From the NCBI RefSeq assembly GCF_001426525.1, contig NZ_LMEW01000031.1, positions 371,711 to 435,710 of the forward strand: a stretch of 64,000 bases of DNA, read 5' to 3'. Below, piece by piece: positions 61,270-64,000 of the stretch. Position numbers and translations under genes: made by a program. Within the stretch, counting starts at the first letter, position 1. Each line of letters opens with the position of its first letter. The stretch comes from Massilia sp. Root133 (lineage in GTDB: Bacteria; Pseudomonadota; Gammaproteobacteria; Burkholderiales; Burkholderiaceae_D). The notes below the pieces were generated by a model. That model had not been told where the DNA came from. It saw only the letters and a program-made list of their open reading frames with translations, and made no database searches.

Positions 61270-62673
61270 GTGAGTCTTTTCAGAACCAAGAATCTCGACA
61301 ACATGGTCGCAGCCTCCCGTACCCCGGGCGGGCTGAAGAAAGTGCTGGGGCCAACCGACCTCATCCTCATGGGCATCGGGGCGATCGTCGGCACCGGTAT
61401 CTTCGTGCTGACCGGTACGGGCGCATTGACGGCCGGTCCGGCGTTGACGGTGTCGTTCATCGTCGCCGCCATCGCGTGCGGCTTCGCGGCCATGTGCTAC
61501 GCGGAGTTCGCGTCGACCGTGCCGATCGCCGGTTCGATCTATACCTACAGCTATGTCGTCCTCGGCGAACTCGTCGCCTGGATGATCGGCTGGGACCTTC
61601 TGCTCGAATACGGGCTGGCGACGTCGGCCGTGGCCGTCGGCTGGTCCGGCTATTTCCAGTCGCTGTTGAGCGGCTTCGGCATCACCATTCCTGAAATCCT
61701 GTCCGCCGCCCCGGGCGCGGTGCCGGGCGTGCACAGCGTGATGAACCTGCCGGCGCTGGTCATCATGCTCGTGCTGACCGCGATGCTGTCGTACGGCGTG
61801 CGCGAATCGGCGCGCGTGAACAACGTCATGGTCGTCATCAAGATGATCGTCGTGCTGCTGTTCATCGCCGTCGGCGTCAAGCACGTCACGCCGGCCAACT
61901 GGCATCCGTTCGCGCCGTTCGGCGGCACGGGCATCATGAGCGCCGCCGCCGTCGTGTTCTTCGCGTTCATCGGCTTCGACGCCGTCACGTCGGCCGCCGA
62001 GGAAGTCAAGCGTCCGGAACGCGACCTCCCGATCGGCATCATCGGCTCGCTGACCATCTGCACGATCCTGTACGTGATCGTCGCCGCCATCATGACCGGC
62101 ATCGTCCCGTTCCAGATGTTCAAGGGCATCGACCACCCGGTGTCGCTGGCCCTGCAGCACGCCGGCGAAAACTGGTTCGCCGGCTGGATCGACCTGGGCG
62201 CGATCCTCGGCATGACCACCGTGATCCTGGTGATGGCGTATGGCCAGACCCGCATCATCTACGCGATGTCGCGCGACGGCCTGCTGCCGGCGAAGTTGTC
62301 CACCGTGCACCCGAAATTCGGCACCCCGTTCTTTGCGACGTGGGTGGTCGGCATCCTGTTCGGCCTGATCGCCGCGTTCGTGCCGCTGAACGTGCTGGCC
62401 GAACTCGTCAACATCGGCACGCTGGCGGCGTTCTGCCTCGTCTCCGTCGCAGTGATCGTCCTGCGCAAGAAGCGGCCGGACCTGAAGCGCGCGTTCCGCT
62501 GCCCGGGCGTGCCCATCGTGCCGGGGATCGCCGTCGTCTTCTGCCTGGCGCTGATGTCGTTCCTGTCCGCGATCACGTGGGTGGCGTTCCTCATCTGGCT
62601 GGTGCTGGGCCTGCTGGTGTATTTCGGTTATGCCCGTTCGCGTTCCTTGCTGAACGGCGCGACGCAGTCGTAA
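61270..62673 (+). CDS. APC family amino-acid permease
   Basis: 467 residues, 12 predicted membrane helices. The start at GTG 61270 is chosen for the GGAGAAAG site; upstream residues lack resemblance. GIGAIVGTGIFVLTG in helix 1 is the APC substrate-binding break, and FFAFIGFDAVTSAAEEVKRPERDLP in helix 6 is the second. The sequence resembles the YfnA/cationic amino-acid transporter group. It probably takes up an amino acid by proton symport. The 255-base region upstream holds no clear gene; a terminator follows. Confidence 0.9.
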   Translation: MSLFRTKNLDNMVAASRTPGGLKKVLGPTDLILMGIGAIVGTGIFVLTGTGALTAGPALTVSFIVAAIACGFAAMCYAEFASTVPIAGSIYTYSYVVLGELVAWMIGWDLLLEYGLATSAVAVGWSGYFQSLLSGFGITIPEILSAAPGAVPGVHSVMNLPALVIMLVLTAMLSYGVRESARVNNVMVVIKMIVVLLFIAVGVKHVTPANWHPFAPFGGTGIMSAAAVVFFAFIGFDAVTSAAEEVKRPERDLPIGIIGSLTICTILYVIVAAIMTGIVPFQMFKGIDHPVSLALQHAGENWFAGWIDLGAILGMTTVILVMAYGQTRIIYAMSRDGLLPAKLSTVHPKFGTPFFATWVVGILFGLIAAFVPLNVLAELVNIGTLAAFCLVSVAVIVLRKKRPDLKRAFRCPGVPIVPGIAVVFCLALMSFLSAITWVAFLIWLVLGLLVYFGYARSRSLLNGATQS

Positions 62674-62691
62674 TCCGCTGTCCGCGTTCTG

Positions 62692-62722
62692 AAAGCGGCG
62701 CTGCGGCGCCGCTTTTCTTTTT
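62692..62722 (+). terminator. Rho-independent terminator after the amino-acid permease
   Basis: Ten-base stem AAAGCGGCGC (62692-62701) and GCGCCGCTTT (62706-62715), four-base loop, then a T-rich tract. Confidence 0.9.
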
Positions 62723-62801
62723 GGCAACGATACAATTTTTGTAATCCCTGTCCGACATTCTGGAGGGAAGCGTACCGATTACGCCATCTCCGCCGGGTCC
62801 G

Positions 62802-62827
62802 CATAATCTTGGTAGAACATTTACCAA
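62802..62827 (+). promoter_or_regulatory. -10 box with an adjacent inverted repeat
   Basis: CATAAT (62802-62807) is followed by TTGGTA (62809-62814) and TACCAA (62822-62827), inverted repeats seven bases apart, ending ten bases before the next start codon. This is a likely repressor site; no -35 box is evident. Confidence 0.4.
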
Positions 62828-62837
62828 AAGATTTGTT

Positions 62838-64000
62838 ATGACCTCCACTTTTGCCGTCGACAGCCCAACACGCGCAGCAGGCCGGGACACCCGCCCGGTC
62901 CAGGTATCGTCCGCCAGGGACTTGTATTTCGCGCTGATGGACAACCCGGCCGCGGCCCTCGAGGCGTCCGGCGCGTTCCTGGCGGCGCAGATCGAGGTGG
63001 CGCGCGCCGAACCGTGCGAGCTGCCGGACGCCGTGTGGCAGCTGCAGGGCTGGATCCAGGGCCGCGCCGAATCGGTCGGCATCGCCTACCGCGAATACCT
63101 GGCCGCGCGCAAGAACGGCGCGCCGCGCCGCTACTTCACGAACAAGTCGCATGCGCTGTACTTCCTGAAGGGCGTCGCGCCGACGAAGCTCGTCGACGGC
63201 GCCTGGCTGTACGGCACCCTGTCGCGCTGGGAGAATCCGGAATTCCACCCGCTGATCAAGACCTATCTCGAAGAGCTGGGCGACGGCGTCCCGGACAAGA
63301 ACCACGTCACGCTGTACCGCCGCCTGCTCGCGACGCACGGTTGCGAACACTGGGAGACGCTGCCGGAGGACCATTTCGTGCAGGGCGCCATCCAGCTCGC
63401 GCTCGCCTACAACGCCGACGCCTTCCTGCCGGAAGTGGTGGGGTACAACCTCGGCTACGAACAACTGCCGCTGCATTTGCTGATCACGTCGTACGAGTTG
63501 AACGAACTCGGGATCGACCCGTATTACTTCACCTTGCACGTCACCGTGGACAACGCCGGCAGCGGCCACGCGCACAAGGCCGTGCAGGCGCTGCGCCACC
63601 TGATGGCGCAGTCCGGCGACCCGGCCGCGTTCTTCCAGCGCGTCCTGGACGGCTACCGGCTGAACGACCTGGGCGCGTGCACGACGTCCGTCATCGGCGC
63701 CTTCGACCTTGAAGCGGAACTGGTCGAGATCTTCAGCGCCAAGGCCGCCATCGGCAAGAACATGCATTCGGATTACTGCCGCGTGGCGGGCCGCTCCGTC
63801 AACGACTGGCTCGCCGATCCGCGGCAGATCCCCGAGTTCCTGACGAAGCTGGAGGAGTCGGGCTGGATCCAGCGCGGCGAGGACGTGGAGCAGAGCCGCT
63901 TCTGGCGCCTGATCCAGGGCGAGCGCGCGGAGATGTTCGGTGTCTTCTCGAGCTATGAGCAGCAGGTGCTGCGCGACTGGATCACGACGCCGCGCGACGC
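62838..64000 (+). CDS. Iron-containing redox enzyme family protein (haem-oxygenase-like), partial
   Basis: 387 codons are visible without a stop; the gene runs past the window. The region around residues 200-260 has the helix pattern YELNELGIDPYYFTLHVTVD followed by GHAHKAV, supplying the Glu, His, Asp and His ligands of the haem-oxygenase-like di-iron fold. Members oxidise diverse small molecules or fatty acids and the specific reaction is unknown here. The N-terminal 60 residues precede the fold. The terminator upstream and the inverted repeat suggest that it forms a separate transcript. Confidence 0.72.
   Translation, partial: MTSTFAVDSPTRAAGRDTRPVQVSSARDLYFALMDNPAAALEASGAFLAAQIEVARAEPCELPDAVWQLQGWIQGRAESVGIAYREYLAARKNGAPRRYFTNKSHALYFLKGVAPTKLVDGAWLYGTLSRWENPEFHPLIKTYLEELGDGVPDKNHVTLYRRLLATHGCEHWETLPEDHFVQGAIQLALAYNADAFLPEVVGYNLGYEQLPLHLLITSYELNELGIDPYYFTLHVTVDNAGSGHAHKAVQALRHLMAQSGDPAAFFQRVLDGYRLNDLGACTTSVIGAFDLEAELVEIFSAKAAIGKNMHSDYCRVAGRSVNDWLADPRQIPEFLTKLEESGWIQRGEDVEQSRFWRLIQGERAEMFGVFSSYEQQVLRDWITTPRD

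Overview
The window is chromosomal DNA of a high-GC betaproteobacterium. The gene content (gloB / methyltransferase / rnhA / dnaQ / tRNA-Val block, PEP-CTERM proteins, a TonB-receptor-centred carbohydrate locus, a 2-aminobenzoyl-CoA type cluster) suggests Oxalobacteraceae, most like Massilia. That placement is inference from gene content; no 16S or marker comparison was possible.

Layout. 1-5.1 kb: the end of malate synthase A, then housekeeping genes (gloB, methyltransferase, rnhA, dnaQ), a tRNA-Val(CAC) with its own promoter and terminator, a lipoprotein PQQ-type sugar dehydrogenase and a DUF2231 membrane protein. 5.4-12.9 kb: a tightly overlapping seven-gene operon for aerobic CoA-dependent aromatic degradation (aryl-CoA ligase, fused monooxygenase/reductase flavoprotein, SDR, MarR, enoyl-CoA hydratase, acyl-CoA dehydrogenase, RidA), read here as anthranilate degradation. 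A perfect palindrome in front of it is a candidate MarR operator.

13-46.3 kb: a large carbohydrate-utilisation locus and the most interesting part of the window. It encodes three exported proteins with alginate-lyase-like (alpha/alpha) domains, two of them each followed by a PEP-CTERM protein; a GH28-like beta-helix enzyme; a GH2 beta-galactosidase; a TonB-dependent receptor; GH127/146 and GH43 arabinosidase-type enzymes; a LacI regulator; and an eight-gene operon transcribed from kduI to a cytoplasmic GH88 unsaturated glucuronyl hydrolase (kduI, kduD, kdgK, aldose epimerase, mannose-isomerase-like AGE protein, PfkB kinase, LacY-type permease, GH88). A repeated near-palindrome of the form GKTAWCGATAAC lies in front of most transcription units and is the likely operator of the LacI protein. 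Together the genes describe extracellular cleavage of a uronate polysaccharide, outer-membrane uptake, import of unsaturated oligosaccharides, release of the unsaturated uronate and its conversion to 2-keto-3-deoxy-6-phosphogluconate, with a neutral hexose passing through isomerase and kinase. A glucuronic acid/mannose backbone with arabinogalactan decoration would explain the whole gene set; this is a hypothesis.

46.3-54.8 kb: small conserved genes (SYLF, DUF2784, DUF427, M15 peptidase), then a signalling cluster with lower GC in part: an HTH-AAA regulator, a sigma54 activator with an FHA-like N-terminus, an unknown 127-residue protein, a Ser/Thr kinase with TPRs, and a small exported protein with a degenerate tandem copy that has no start codon. 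54.9-64 kb: AI-2E transporter, MetNI without MetQ next to a C-terminally short acyl-CoA-dehydrogenase-like protein, LysE exporter, metallophosphoesterase, APC amino-acid permease, and an iron-containing redox enzyme that runs off the end. No insertion sequence, prophage, CRISPR array or origin was seen.
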